Positions 46,585-55,724 of a DNA stretch of 64,000 nucleotides are shown in pieces. Source of the stretch: Chryseobacterium sp. CY350 (lineage in GTDB: Bacteria; Bacteroidota; Bacteroidia; Flavobacteriales; Weeksellaceae); assembly GCF_027945075.1 (NCBI RefSeq), contig NZ_CP116034.1, positions 930,001-994,000 of the forward strand, given 5' to 3'. The stretch's first letter is position 1. Each line of letters starts with the position of its first letter. The notes beneath the pieces are model-generated. The model made no database searches. It was not told the origin of the DNA and saw nothing but the letters and a program-made list of their open reading frames with translations. Both the position numbers and the translations under genes were made by a program.

Positions 46585-47409
46585 CTATATTTTAATTAAT
46601 TCTATTCTGTTATTATCTTTTTTAAATCCTGCTTTTATGCGTTCTTCCTGCTCTTTCATTTGATTTGCCGTACCGTCTTTCATGATCATCGTTACGCCAC
46701 CCATCTGCATTTGTCTACGGCCTTTCGTTGGGTCGTTCTCAAAGTCTTTCAACAATTTTTCATATTGCTTCTGATTAACGTTAATTTGTTTTTCACCAAA
46801 AATATCTGATGGAATATTAGCGATCGTTTTTACAGCCTGCAAATTGAAAACATGAGATTTTGTAACATCTTCGATTTTCACAATAAGCCCGGGAAGACCA
46901 TGGAATTTATACGGACCATCCTGAATGGGGATTTCAGAAGCAAACCAAGCAATCCATTTTCTTCCGCCAAATTCTGTTTCGGCTTTCTGTGTGTTCCACT
47001 CCCCGATTTTCTGTTTTTTAGATTTTATCTTCCAATTAATTTTTCGGTCATCAGAAACTTTGTACTGGTCGCCAAGAATTTGATTATGCAAAAAAACTTT
47101 GTAATCAGGATAATCTTTTGATATAGAATATCTTACCAGGCCTTTTCGCATGTCAGATCTTACGTTCATCATTCCGGTTGTGGCCAGCTGTTTTTCAAGA
47201 TCAACTCTCATGATTGAATCTGAATGATAAACGGTATAACTGTAAAATTTCGACTGTGACGGCGAAGTATCCAGAATCATCATCTCAGATTTTACATCTG
47301 CAATATTGGTAGAATCAGGAATAAATTGATACTCGTAAGTAAAACGCTTATTCTGTGCGCTGAAAAATGTAGTGATAAATGATAAGCTGAAAATGATAAT
47401 GTATTTCAT
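46585..47409 (-). CDS. GLPGLI family protein
   Basis: A 274-residue exported protein with a signal peptide (about 1-18) and the same GLPGLIVKIED motif; the segments IQDGPYKFHGLPGLI and WIAWFASEIP are shared with the adjacent paralogue at 45681. Divergence between the two is mainly in the C-terminal third. Seven bases separate it from the upstream M56 gene, so it is co-transcribed. Function unknown. Confidence 0.88.
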   Translation of the reverse strand: MKYIIIFSLSFITTFFSAQNKRFTYEYQFIPDSTNIADVKSEMMILDTSPSQSKFYSYTVYHSDSIMRVDLEKQLATTGMMNVRSDMRKGLVRYSISKDYPDYKVFLHNQILGDQYKVSDDRKINWKIKSKKQKIGEWNTQKAETEFGGRKWIAWFASEIPIQDGPYKFHGLPGLIVKIEDVTKSHVFNLQAVKTIANIPSDIFGEKQINVNQKQYEKLLKDFENDPTKGRRQMQMGGVTMIMKDGTANQMKEQEERIKAGFKKDNNRIELIKI

Positions 47410-47416
47410 ACTGTTT

Positions 47417-49306
47417 TTATTTTGTGGAAAATTCTACTTTATCAAGTTTTGAAAAACCTTTATCACCGTACGGCGTTCTGTACATTTTTACAGATTTGAA
47501 AGGAGCTTTTGCTACTTTAATATCTTTATATGAAACTTCATCTTCAAAACTCTTCATATATTTTTTAAGCTCTTCTTTTGTAAATTCTTTTCCATCAATA
47601 AAAAATCTTCCATCAGTTATAGACATCATCATTACACTAGATTTTACTGGTGCTTTACTTTTATCAACTTTTGACAACGATTGGTCTTTGTTTTTTAAAT
47701 AAGAACCAATTTCATCAAACTTGAAAACGATTATATCTTCTTTTCTGCCTTCAAACTCTTTTTCTGATTTAATACGTAGCCTTTCTGAATCTTCTCTTAG
47801 TTTCGATATTTCAGCTTGAGTAAGTGGATTTTTATCATAATCTCTTCCTTTTTTAAAATTTATGCTTTCTTTTTCCATCACGTCAGCGGCTTCCTGTGCA
47901 GACTTTCTAGCTTTTGCCGCTTCCAAAACTGATTGTCGCAGGTTCTCGCTTTCTTCATCAGAAGAAACCATTCTTGTCATAAACAAAAACATATCGTTGC
48001 CCACATTATTTTCCTTCATTAGCTTGTTTCTTACAGAACTGGAGAACTTATCATTGTTTCTTGCCGCACTGTAAATCATCACTTTTATACGTTCATTTTT
48101 AGGCGAAGAATGACTGAAAATATAATTGGGAGTTTCTCTATTTTTTTTAAGAAAATCTTGATATTCAGATTTACTTACCTTCTTCCCTTCTACCAAAAAA
48201 ATATCAACTTCTTCCGCATCACTTAAAAATTTCTCCAAAGGATCTCCGTTGATTTTTGCAATCTTTATATTTGAAATGGCAGCAGCAGTTGAAGTTTCTG
48301 AACTGATTGGTGTAATAGTATCTCTTGATGCGAGTTTTTTACCCGTTACAGATTTTTCAACAATTACTTTAGTGTTATTATTGAAACTTTCAGCCTCCAA
48401 TGTTTTTATAATTTTTTCAGCATCTGTGTTCACTTTTTCTATTTCCTTGTTTTTCGCATTTACCATGTACGCAAAGGCAACAGTAAATAAAACCGGTAAT
48501 GCTAAAATTCTACGCAAATACCCGAACTTTGTATGTGGTTTTTGAATCATTTTAAGTCTTTTTTTTATGTTTGAACTAAGAAACGGACTGGTAATCGAAA
48601 CTTGATTTCCCGGAAAATGACTGGCCAAAAGCATCTGCGCAAACGCTTTGGTATCCGAATGTCGTACCGCTTTTTTATCTGCTAAATATTCGTGAATTAA
48701 ATAAATTTCTTTTTTAAGTAAATGAAAAAACGGATTGAACCAAAAAACAGCATTCACGATTTCGATGAAAACTTTGTCATAAGAATGTTTCTGCTCAATA
48801 TGAACCATTTCATGTTTCAAAATCTGTTTTCCGATGTCCGAATTGATCGCTATCGTATTTTTCCAAAACAGATTTTTAAAATAAGAAAAAGGCGCTTCTG
48901 AAAGATTGGTCTGGTAAAAATTGATTCCCTCAATCTTTTCTCTTTTAAATTGAGCTTTGAATTTATGAATTTTAAAGATTCCAAAGAAGAATTTTAATAG
49001 TAAAAAAATTGTGATTCCTAAAATCCCATAGTTGAAAAATTTAAGATAATTAATTCCGTCATTTGTGTTTTTGTAATCCGTGAAAGTTTGAAATTTATTG
49101 ATTAAAATAAATACTTTATCGCTAAATTCTATCGTGAAATATTCAACTTTTAACAAAGGCAAAATAAAGGAAATAGCCATTATTGAAAGAAGATAAAATC
49201 TGTTGTAATGATGGAATGTTTTGTCTTTCAGGGCAATCTGATAGTACAAAAACATGACACCGGAACCGATTACTACTTGTAAGAAATATAAAAACAGAGC
49301 TTCCAT
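47417..49306 (-). CDS. M56-family (BlaR1-like) metallopeptidase, second copy
   Basis: A 629-residue membrane metallopeptidase. N-terminal membrane segments, zinc site HEMVHIEQKHS near residue 165 with a downstream HEYLADKKAV, a central membrane segment (LALPVLFTVAFAYMVNAKNKE) and a long soluble C-terminal part. BlaR1-like sensors bind a signal outside and cleave a BlaI-type repressor inside. Strongly related to the adjacent copy at 49352 in its first 280 residues, then divergent. The extracytoplasmic tail contains coiled-coil stretches and may be the sensor. Confidence 0.9.
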   Translation of the reverse strand: MEALFLYFLQVVIGSGVMFLYYQIALKDKTFHHYNRFYLLSIMAISFILPLLKVEYFTIEFSDKVFILINKFQTFTDYKNTNDGINYLKFFNYGILGITIFLLLKFFFGIFKIHKFKAQFKREKIEGINFYQTNLSEAPFSYFKNLFWKNTIAINSDIGKQILKHEMVHIEQKHSYDKVFIEIVNAVFWFNPFFHLLKKEIYLIHEYLADKKAVRHSDTKAFAQMLLASHFPGNQVSITSPFLSSNIKKRLKMIQKPHTKFGYLRRILALPVLFTVAFAYMVNAKNKEIEKVNTDAEKIIKTLEAESFNNNTKVIVEKSVTGKKLASRDTITPISSETSTAAAISNIKIAKINGDPLEKFLSDAEEVDIFLVEGKKVSKSEYQDFLKKNRETPNYIFSHSSPKNERIKVMIYSAARNNDKFSSSVRNKLMKENNVGNDMFLFMTRMVSSDEESENLRQSVLEAAKARKSAQEAADVMEKESINFKKGRDYDKNPLTQAEISKLREDSERLRIKSEKEFEGRKEDIIVFKFDEIGSYLKNKDQSLSKVDKSKAPVKSSVMMMSITDGRFFIDGKEFTKEELKKYMKSFEDEVSYKDIKVAKAPFKSVKMYRTPYGDKGFSKLDKVEFSTK

Positions 49307-49351
49307 GATGATCAGTTTTTGAATTTATTTTAAATGACAAGTCTTACACAA

Positions 49352-51301
49352 TTATTGTTTTGAATTTTCTTTCTTTGTATTTATAATTATTTCTCCCTTT
49401 GCTTTACCGTTAACCTTGCTTTTAACAACATTCATATCTTTAATATTCTTTGCATCAAATGCAGCTAAATCTTCACGTGAAACAACTTTTCCATCAATGG
49501 TTACTTTCATGTCTTCTTCGAAAGCATCTTTACCATTTATATAAAACTTATTTACCCCGGAATTAGAATTTTCGGTACCATCGGTGATTACCCTCGAATT
49601 TTGAGTTTTTACAATTTTATTATTGACGGTATTCTCAGAATCCACATATTTTGAAATAACGGTATAGTCAGCTTTTGGAGCAGCATGTGCATCAACCGAT
49701 ATCATCCAAGGATTATTTTGGGCTTTTGCTCTCACAATTTCTGCTTGCTTTCTCGAAATCTCAGCTTGTTTTTTTGACAGTTCAGCTTTTTCCTTTGATA
49801 ATTTCTCTAGTCGTCTCTGATCCTTTTGAGATAAATGCGAATACTTTATTTCCCTGTAAGTTGAAACGCCTGTATATCCACGAGTAATGGGGGGTGTTAT
49901 AGGAGTTGGCGGTCTTTTGAAATTATTATCAGCATAAACTTTTTCACCCTGCAATACCTCAGTTAATCTGTTATCAAGTTCTTTCTTTAAATTCCTGTAT
50001 CCTTCACCTTCATGATTGGTCATATCAACTGTTGCATTTCTATTCTCATTCAGTCTCAGAGTGTAGTTTTTACCTTCGGGTGAGGTTGTTCTAAATTCTA
50101 AATCATTAAAAATAATTTCACTATCCTTTTCATTAAGATTTCTATAAACGATCTTATCCATCTCACCGGAAAGCTGTTTTAATTCTTTAGCCTTCAACTC
50201 AAATTCATAGCTTTTATCGCCTTTTTCTTTAGCAATTTTCTTTAGTTCAGCAGCTTTTTCTTTTGATTTTTCGCTTAACGTTTTCAGCTTTTCAGACTGA
50301 ATCTTTAATTGTTCGTTAGCTTTAGAAATATTAACTTCCTGTCTCTCTACGATCTGATCGATACTACTTTTAGGAGAAATGGTATCTTTTTTAATCTCAG
50401 AAACTGCTTTTTCTATTTCAATATTGGTTTCTGCAATTTCTTTGTTTTTCGCGTTCACCATGTAAGCGAAAGCAACTGTAAATAACACCGGTAATGCAAA
50501 AATTCTACGCGCATAACCGAATTTGGTTTGTGGTTTTTGTAACATTTTAAGTCTTTTTTTAAGGTTTGAACTTAGAAACGGACTGGTCGCTGGCAACTCT
50601 TTTCCGGAAAAGTGGCTCGCTAATAGCATCTGCGCAAATGCTTTGGTGTCCGATTTTTTGACGGCTTTTTTATCAGCCAGATATTCGTGAATTAAGCTTA
50701 TTTCTTTTTTGATGATATGAAAAAACGGATTGAACCAGAAAATCGAGGTAATAATCTCCATTAAAATCTTATCGTAAGAGTGTTTCTGTTCGATGTGAAC
50801 CATTTCGTGCTTCAAAATCTGCTTTCCGATGTCCGAATTGATGACGATTGTATTCTTCCAAAACAGATTTTTAAAATATGAAAACGGAGCTTCTGAAAGG
50901 TTAGTCTGGTAGAAATTGACGCCTTCAAAAGTTTCTTTCTGAAACTGATTTTTAAACTGAGCAATTTTTAGAATGCCATAAAGTAATTTCCCTAAAAAAT
51001 AGAGAGACACCAATCCCAGAGCTGAAAAAATAATTCTAAAATAAATGTTATCATGGTCTGTAGAGTTATTTGAATTAAAATTTTGCAACTTATTAAGAAG
51101 CACATAAAGATCGTTGCTCACCTCAATTGTAAAATCTTCTACTTTCACCAGCGGCAGTAAAATCGAGATCAACATGGCCGACAAAAGATAAAATCTGTTA
51201 TAATGATGAAACGTCTTGTCTTTCAAAGACAACTGATAATACAAAAACATTACACCCGAACAGATGATTACTTTTCCAAAATATAAAATCAGTGTTTCCA
51301 T
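49352..51301 (-). CDS. M56-family (BlaR1-like) metallopeptidase, first copy
   Basis: A 649-residue membrane metallopeptidase with H165-E166-x-x-H169 and E206 in LIHEYLAD, four predicted membrane segments in the first 280 residues, then an extracytoplasmic tail of about 370 residues. The tail has a coiled coil (SKEKAELSKKQAEISRKQAE near 500) and ends in a beta-rich stretch with GKAKGEIIINTK, resembling a TonB-dependent-receptor plug-like segment. Starts one base after blaI, so the two are translationally coupled. Probably the sensor for the BlaI repressor. Confidence 0.92.
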   Translation of the reverse strand: METLILYFGKVIICSGVMFLYYQLSLKDKTFHHYNRFYLLSAMLISILLPLVKVEDFTIEVSNDLYVLLNKLQNFNSNNSTDHDNIYFRIIFSALGLVSLYFLGKLLYGILKIAQFKNQFQKETFEGVNFYQTNLSEAPFSYFKNLFWKNTIVINSDIGKQILKHEMVHIEQKHSYDKILMEIITSIFWFNPFFHIIKKEISLIHEYLADKKAVKKSDTKAFAQMLLASHFSGKELPATSPFLSSNLKKRLKMLQKPQTKFGYARRIFALPVLFTVAFAYMVNAKNKEIAETNIEIEKAVSEIKKDTISPKSSIDQIVERQEVNISKANEQLKIQSEKLKTLSEKSKEKAAELKKIAKEKGDKSYEFELKAKELKQLSGEMDKIVYRNLNEKDSEIIFNDLEFRTTSPEGKNYTLRLNENRNATVDMTNHEGEGYRNLKKELDNRLTEVLQGEKVYADNNFKRPPTPITPPITRGYTGVSTYREIKYSHLSQKDQRRLEKLSKEKAELSKKQAEISRKQAEIVRAKAQNNPWMISVDAHAAPKADYTVISKYVDSENTVNNKIVKTQNSRVITDGTENSNSGVNKFYINGKDAFEEDMKVTIDGKVVSREDLAAFDAKNIKDMNVVKSKVNGKAKGEIIINTKKENSKQ

Positions 51302-51302
51302 G

Positions 51303-51668
51303 TTAATCCTTGTTTTTTAGTTCATTTAAAAGCATTTCAAGATCTTCAACAGTCATTTCGTTTTTTTCAACTAAAAATGAAACGGCACTTTTGTATGATC
51401 CTTTGAAATAATTTTTCACCAGACTTTTCATGGTCTTACCAGAATATTGCTCTTTAGAAACAAGAGGAAAATATTCGTGCTGCCTTCCGTAAACGTTATA
51501 ATCTACAAATTCTTTATCCTTTAAAACTTTCAGAATCGTAGAAACGGTATTGGTATGAGGTTTCGGCTCCGGGAAAAGATCCAGAACATCTTTTAGAAAA
51601 CCTTTTTCGATTTTCCATAAATACTGCATGATCTGCTCCTCCGCTTTTGTTAAGTTCTGAATTTTCAT
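51303..51668 (-). CDS. BlaI/MecI/CopY-family repressor
   Basis: A 121-residue winged-helix repressor: LTKAEEQIMQYLWKIEKGFLKDVLDLF and TNTVSTILKVLKDKEFVDYNVYGRQHEYFPLVSKEQY (in parts) match the BlaI fold, with the C-terminal dimerisation helix that M56 proteases cleave nearby. It is the first gene of an operon with two M56 peptidases and two GLPGLI proteins. A TACA-N2-TGTA operator lies upstream. Whether it controls beta-lactam resistance is not shown; the nearby genes suggest an envelope-stress signal. Confidence 0.93.
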   Translation of the reverse strand: MKIQNLTKAEEQIMQYLWKIEKGFLKDVLDLFPEPKPHTNTVSTILKVLKDKEFVDYNVYGRQHEYFPLVSKEQYSGKTMKSLVKNYFKGSYKSAVSFLVEKNEMTVEDLEMLLNELKNKD

Positions 51669-51728
51669 AAAATCATTTTTAAGATTCTAATTGGTAGCAT
51701 TTATCAAATATCACTATCAAATTAGTTA

Positions 51729-51760
51729 TACAAATGTAGAAATAAAATTCATCCCGACAA
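51729..51760 (-). promoter_or_regulatory. blaI promoter with embedded BlaI operator
   Basis: On the - strand TTG (51758-51760), a 19-base spacer and TACATTTG (51731-51738). TACAAATGTA (51729-51738) is a perfect TACA-N2-TGTA BlaI-type palindrome that contains the -7 box, so repressor and polymerase compete. The rest of the 327-base gap (51669-51995) is AT-rich and shows no gene. Confidence 0.8.
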
Positions 51761-51995
51761 CTATTTTTTTAGTGATAAACGCAAATTAGATATATGTAAC
51801 TGATAATCAGAAAGATATTTTTAACCCAAATATATTGAATTACTAACAAACTAACTTTTATGTGTAATCGATTGTTACTAAAAATCATGTTTAAATTGTA
51901 AATTCTTAAAACTTGTTAATATTTATTAAATAAAATTAAAATCTACTTGCTTAAACTGAGAAAATATATTTATTTTAGTGCTTTAAAAATTTCTC

Positions 51996-52565
51996 ATGAA
52001 AAGATATAATCTACTTACTGTTTTATTATTGTTTATTTTTAGCCTTACATCAGCGCAGGTTTCTTCAGTTTTCGGTTCTGTGACCGAAGCAAAATCAAAA
52101 ATAGAAGCCACAGTTCCGGTTGTAGTGGAACATTTAAAAAAGATCAGTGAAAAGCAAGGTGATGCAACAGTTTTAACAAACGGAAAAGCAGCCTTAAAAA
52201 ATGAATACAACAAAGTTTCTCAGGAATTCGAGCTATACAAAGGAAATATGGCAAGCTGTATTTTGGGAAAATCAAAAAAAGCGACAAAGTGTATGAACTA
52301 TCATACACAATTCTTCAGAAATACTTTGGGAATCTACGAAAACTACATCAATTACATTACTAAAAAGAACGGTTATCTTGGTGTATCTGATGACAGTATC
52401 AAACTTGATTTTAAACCAACAGAGCTCGCTACGAAAATTGATAAAGATTTTCAAGGTGCAGCAGGAGCGGTAAAGAAAATGAAAGGAAACAGCAAATCTA
52501 GCTACTTCGATCATCTGAAGTCAGAAGATATGAAACTTCAGAACTTTGATACTTTGGCAAACTAA
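51996..52565 (+). CDS. secreted helical hypothetical protein
   Basis: A 189-residue exported protein (signal peptide about 1-20, cleaved before QVSSVFG). The mature part is helical and lysine-rich, with a pair of Cys (SCILGKSKKATKCMNY near residue 87) that may form a disulfide. No recognised domain. It is divergent from blaI over 327 bases and ends in a strong terminator. Function unknown. Confidence 0.7.
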   Translation: MKRYNLLTVLLLFIFSLTSAQVSSVFGSVTEAKSKIEATVPVVVEHLKKISEKQGDATVLTNGKAALKNEYNKVSQEFELYKGNMASCILGKSKKATKCMNYHTQFFRNTLGIYENYINYITKKNGYLGVSDDSIKLDFKPTELATKIDKDFQGAAGAVKKMKGNSKSSYFDHLKSEDMKLQNFDTLAN

Positions 52566-52570
52566 AAAAA

Positions 52571-52605
52571 AATATCCCGCTTCATGAAGCGGGATATTTT
52601 TTTCT
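52571..52605. terminator. bidirectional terminator
   Basis: AATATCCCGCTTCA is a perfect inverted repeat of TGAAGCGGGATATT, flanked by A and T runs, between converging genes. Confidence 0.85.
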
Positions 52606-52610
52606 TATAA

Positions 52611-53009
52611 TTAACTTACAATATATTCTGATATCAAAGGCTGATCTTTAGTGTTGTCCCAAAATAGCTTCCAGTCTTCTGTAACGTCCATATCTATCTT
52701 CTGATCTTTCATTTCTGCCACGTAACGCACCTTAAAATTAACTGCAAACCAATCTTTACCTTCTTTCGTAATTTTTACATCACTAATATGATGTTTGGTG
52801 TTTGACAACATATTATTTTTCGATTCGGTAAACCAATTTGAGAAAGCTGCATGACCCATAAAAAGATCATTTCCAGGAAATTTCATCTTCACATCTTCAG
52901 ATAAATATTGAGTGAAAAAGCTATTATCATCTAATTGATCAAAATGCTCAAACCATTTGTTCATAAAAGATCTTATCTTTTCTAAATTATTTTCTCGTAA
53001 ATTTTCCAT
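52611..53009 (-). CDS. SnoaL-like (NTF2-fold) protein
   Basis: A 132-residue protein from the ATG at 53009, with the NTF2/SnoaL pattern: a helical start (IRSFMNKWFEHFDQLD), LSEDVKMKFPGNDLFMGHAAFSNWF (in parts) and a beta-sheet end (DWKLFWDNTKDQPLISEYIV). Such proteins are small isomerase-like or ligand-binding proteins. The longer frame from 53090 adds 27 residues that look non-coding. No partner gene adjacent. Confidence 0.75.
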   Translation of the reverse strand: MENLRENNLEKIRSFMNKWFEHFDQLDDNSFFTQYLSEDVKMKFPGNDLFMGHAAFSNWFTESKNNMLSNTKHHISDVKITKEGKDWFAVNFKVRYVAEMKDQKIDMDVTEDWKLFWDNTKDQPLISEYIVS

Positions 53010-53204
53010 TTTTATATGTGTAATAATATTTAATTCTTTCGATTCGAATTTCAAACTCTTTCCTTTTAACCGCATAAGTAGAAAAGACAATAAATTTCAT
53101 TATCTTAATTTAATTTCTCTTTTTATAGACTAATAAGATTTGCATATTCTTGTGAACTTTGGTAGCACATTTCATTCCAATAATGAATTCAAAAATAAAA
53201 GCAC

Positions 53205-53236
53205 AAAAAAAGGAGAACTACTTTCGTAATTCTCCT
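53205..53236 (-). terminator. terminator of the tRNA cluster
   Basis: AGGAGAA and TTCTCCT pair, with an A run that reads as T7 on the - strand, directly after the last tRNA gene. Confidence 0.7.
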
Positions 53237-53238
53237 GT

Positions 53239-53314
<76 letters not shown>

Positions 53315-53353
53315 GTGAATTTTTAGAGTGCTTACCGAAAGCACTGATCTTAG

Positions 53354-53426
<73 letters not shown>

Positions 53427-53465
53427 GTGTATTTTTAGAGTGCTTACCGACAGCACTGATCTTAG

Positions 53466-53538
<73 letters not shown>

Positions 53539-53549
53539 ATATTGGATTG

Positions 53550-53579
53550 CAAATATACGAATTAATTTTAAAAATGCAA
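53550..53579 (-). promoter_or_regulatory. promoter of the initiator tRNA cluster
   Basis: On the - strand TTG (53577-53579), a 19-base spacer and TATATTTG (53550-53557), 12 bases from the first tRNA. Confidence 0.75.
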
Positions 53580-53626
53580 GTTTTTCCTGCAAATAAAGCA
53601 GTTCCCGAAAATAATTTAAATATTTG

Positions 53627-53634
53627 TACCTTTG
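53627..53634 (+). promoter_or_regulatory. -7 box abutting the YrdC/Sua5-family gene start
   Basis: TACCTTTG ends three bases before the ATG at 53638, which would leave almost no 5' leader. An in-frame TTG at 53632 is part of the box, so I reject it as a start. Confidence 0.45.
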
Positions 53635-53637
53635 TTT

Positions 53638-54249
53638 ATGGCAAAAATTTTAAGAATATATCCCGACAATCCGCAGGAAAACCTTATCAATGAGGTCATT
53701 AAAACCTTAAATAATGGCGGGTTGATTATTTATCCTTCTGATACCGTTTACGCATTGGGCTGTAATATTTTTGATATTAAAGCCATGGAAAAACTGGCGC
53801 AGATCAAAAAACTGAAGTTAGATAAAGCTAAATTTTCTATCATCTGTAACGATCTCAGTCATCTTTCGGATTTTACTAGACCGGTAGACACTTCTGTTTT
53901 CAGATTTTTAAAGAGTCATCTTCCTGGTCCGTTTACGTTTATTCTTGAAGCTAACAAAAGTTTACCGTTAGCTTATAAAAATCATAAAACTATCGGGATT
54001 CGTGTTCCGGATCATTCTATTCCTCAATTGATCGTAGAAAAGCTGGGTCATCCTATTGCGTCAACATCCATCAAAGATGACGATGAAATTATCGAATATT
54101 CTACAGATCCTGAATTGATTGCTGAGAAATACGATCATCTGGTAGATATCGTGATAGATTCCGGTTATGGAGACAACGTAGCTTCTACTATAGTTGATCT
54201 TACATCTGGTGAGCCGGAAATAATCAGACAGGGAAAAGGGGAAATTTAG
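53638..54249 (+). CDS. YrdC/Sua5-family protein (YciO-like)
   Basis: A 203-residue protein of the YrdC/Sua5/YciO family. TsaC/Sua5 makes threonylcarbamoyl-AMP for the t6A tRNA modification. Conserved segments: YPSDTVYALGCNIFD near residue 34, and STSIKDDDEI near 145. The opening IYPDNPQENLINEV and the short length resemble E. coli YciO more than TsaC, so it may be the YciO branch with uncertain activity. Start set to ATG 53638. It begins a + strand run of four close genes. Confidence 0.85.
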   Translation: MAKILRIYPDNPQENLINEVIKTLNNGGLIIYPSDTVYALGCNIFDIKAMEKLAQIKKLKLDKAKFSIICNDLSHLSDFTRPVDTSVFRFLKSHLPGPFTFILEANKSLPLAYKNHKTIGIRVPDHSIPQLIVEKLGHPIASTSIKDDDEIIEYSTDPELIAEKYDHLVDIVIDSGYGDNVASTIVDLTSGEPEIIRQGKGEI

Positions 54250-54257
54250 AAGAGTTT

Positions 54258-54962
54258 ATGATGAGTCTTAACGGGAAATATTCTATTGGCATTCTACTTA
54301 CGTTTGTATTACTTGCCTTTTCAATGCTTTATTCGATTCCTTTGATCAATTATTTTTTTCATTTTAAAACCATTACTGCTGATCTTTTCTTTTATAACAG
54401 ACTTTCGATCTGGTTTGTATTGATACTTATCGTTGTCTACAATTTATCTTTTGAGAACAGGTCATTCTTCGTTTGGGCAGACAAAAAATATTCTTTAGGA
54501 TTTTATTTTGCAGCAGTATTTGCTCTTTACCTAATATGCGTGGTCGGGGGCACTGTTCTTAATGGAATCATCATGCTCATCACTCATGAAAAAATAAGTG
54601 ACAAGCTGGTGCAGCTCAGTTCGATTTTTAAAAACAATTACTTTCTGATTATTTTCACGTGTCTTACTGCGGGAGTTACCGAAGAATTATTAATGCGCGC
54701 TTACATTCAGCCAAGAATTGAAAAAATTTATAACAGTCCATCTTTGGGAATTATTGTCTCTTCATTACTGTTTGGGATCTTACACAGTACTTACGGAACA
54801 ATCGGTCAGGTTGTTGTACCATTCTTCATAGGAATCGTTTTTTCATTATTTTATAAAAAATATTCCAACATTAAAATTTTAATTATCTGTCATTTCATGT
54901 TTGATTTTATTTCTGTAATGCTGATGAATACGATTGATCTTAAACAATTATCTGCCTTTTAA
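54258..54962 (+). CDS. CPBP-family intramembrane metalloprotease
   Basis: A 234-residue membrane protein with seven or so segments and the CPBP/Abi motifs: E142-E143-x3-R147 in TEELLMRAYI, H176 in FGILHSTYG, and a late HFMFD. These residues bind the catalytic zinc or form the active site. Substrate unknown; bacterial members mature exported peptides or act as bacteriocin immunity. It starts eight bases after the YrdC-family gene. Confidence 0.9.
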   Translation: MMSLNGKYSIGILLTFVLLAFSMLYSIPLINYFFHFKTITADLFFYNRLSIWFVLILIVVYNLSFENRSFFVWADKKYSLGFYFAAVFALYLICVVGGTVLNGIIMLITHEKISDKLVQLSSIFKNNYFLIIFTCLTAGVTEELLMRAYIQPRIEKIYNSPSLGIIVSSLLFGILHSTYGTIGQVVVPFFIGIVFSLFYKKYSNIKILIICHFMFDFISVMLMNTIDLKQLSAF

Positions 54963-54965
54963 ATT

Positions 54966-55724
54966 ATGAAAATCATTACGTCACCTGCAAAATTAATGAA
55001 TACGGAATTCTCGACAGATCTGTTAAGAAGTACCACTCCGAAATTCATTGATGATTCAGAATTTATCCATTCATTTTTAAAACCTAAATCTCCAAAATAT
55101 CTTTCCGAGCTGATGGAAATTTCCTCAAAACTCGCAGATGAAAACTGGGACAGAAATCAGAAATGGAAACCAAAACCCACAGCAACAGATTCTGCTCCTG
55201 CAATGTATGCATTTACCGGAGAAGTCTACAGAGGTCTGGATGCTAAAACTTTAGATAAAAAAGCAGTCGATTATTTACAGAAAAATTACAGAATACTTTC
55301 GGGATTATACGGTTTGCTGAAACCATCCGATAAAGTGATGCTTTACCGACTGGAAATGGGAAGACCATTTGAGTTTGATGAGTACAAAAATTTATATTCT
55401 TTCTGGACGGAAAAAGTGACAGAACATCTCAATTCTGAGATGAAAAAAAATGAACTCCTTCTCAATCTCGCAAGCAACGAATACTTTAAAGTAATAGATC
55501 GGAAGAAACTTAATCATAAAATCATTGATTTTGAATTTTACGAATTGCGTGAAGGAAGCCTGAAAACCATCGTTGTTTATACAAAACATGCGAGAGGTTT
55601 GGTGGTAAGATTTTGTGCTGAAACACAGGCTAAGACATTGAATGACGTAAAAGCTTTCAACTATGAAGGCTACAGAATTGATGAAGAAAAATCGACAGAT
55701 ATTAAATTGGTTTTTACAAGATAA
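54966..55724 (+). CDS. yaaA: peroxide stress protein YaaA family
   Basis: A 252-residue cytoplasmic protein with the start MKIITSPAKLMN and the central YAFTGEVYRGLDAKTL typical of YaaA/DUF328. In E. coli YaaA limits free iron during peroxide stress. Length is normal. It starts three bases after the CPBP gene and ends one base before prmC. Confidence 0.92.
   Translation: MKIITSPAKLMNTEFSTDLLRSTTPKFIDDSEFIHSFLKPKSPKYLSELMEISSKLADENWDRNQKWKPKPTATDSAPAMYAFTGEVYRGLDAKTLDKKAVDYLQKNYRILSGLYGLLKPSDKVMLYRLEMGRPFEFDEYKNLYSFWTEKVTEHLNSEMKKNELLLNLASNEYFKVIDRKKLNHKIIDFEFYELREGSLKTIVVYTKHARGLVVRFCAETQAKTLNDVKAFNYEGYRIDEEKSTDIKLVFTR

Noticed and set aside
53632..53637. In-frame TTG as an earlier start of the YrdC/Sua5-family gene
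   Set aside because: The TTG belongs to the box TACCTTTG; the ATG at 53638 gives the normal family start.
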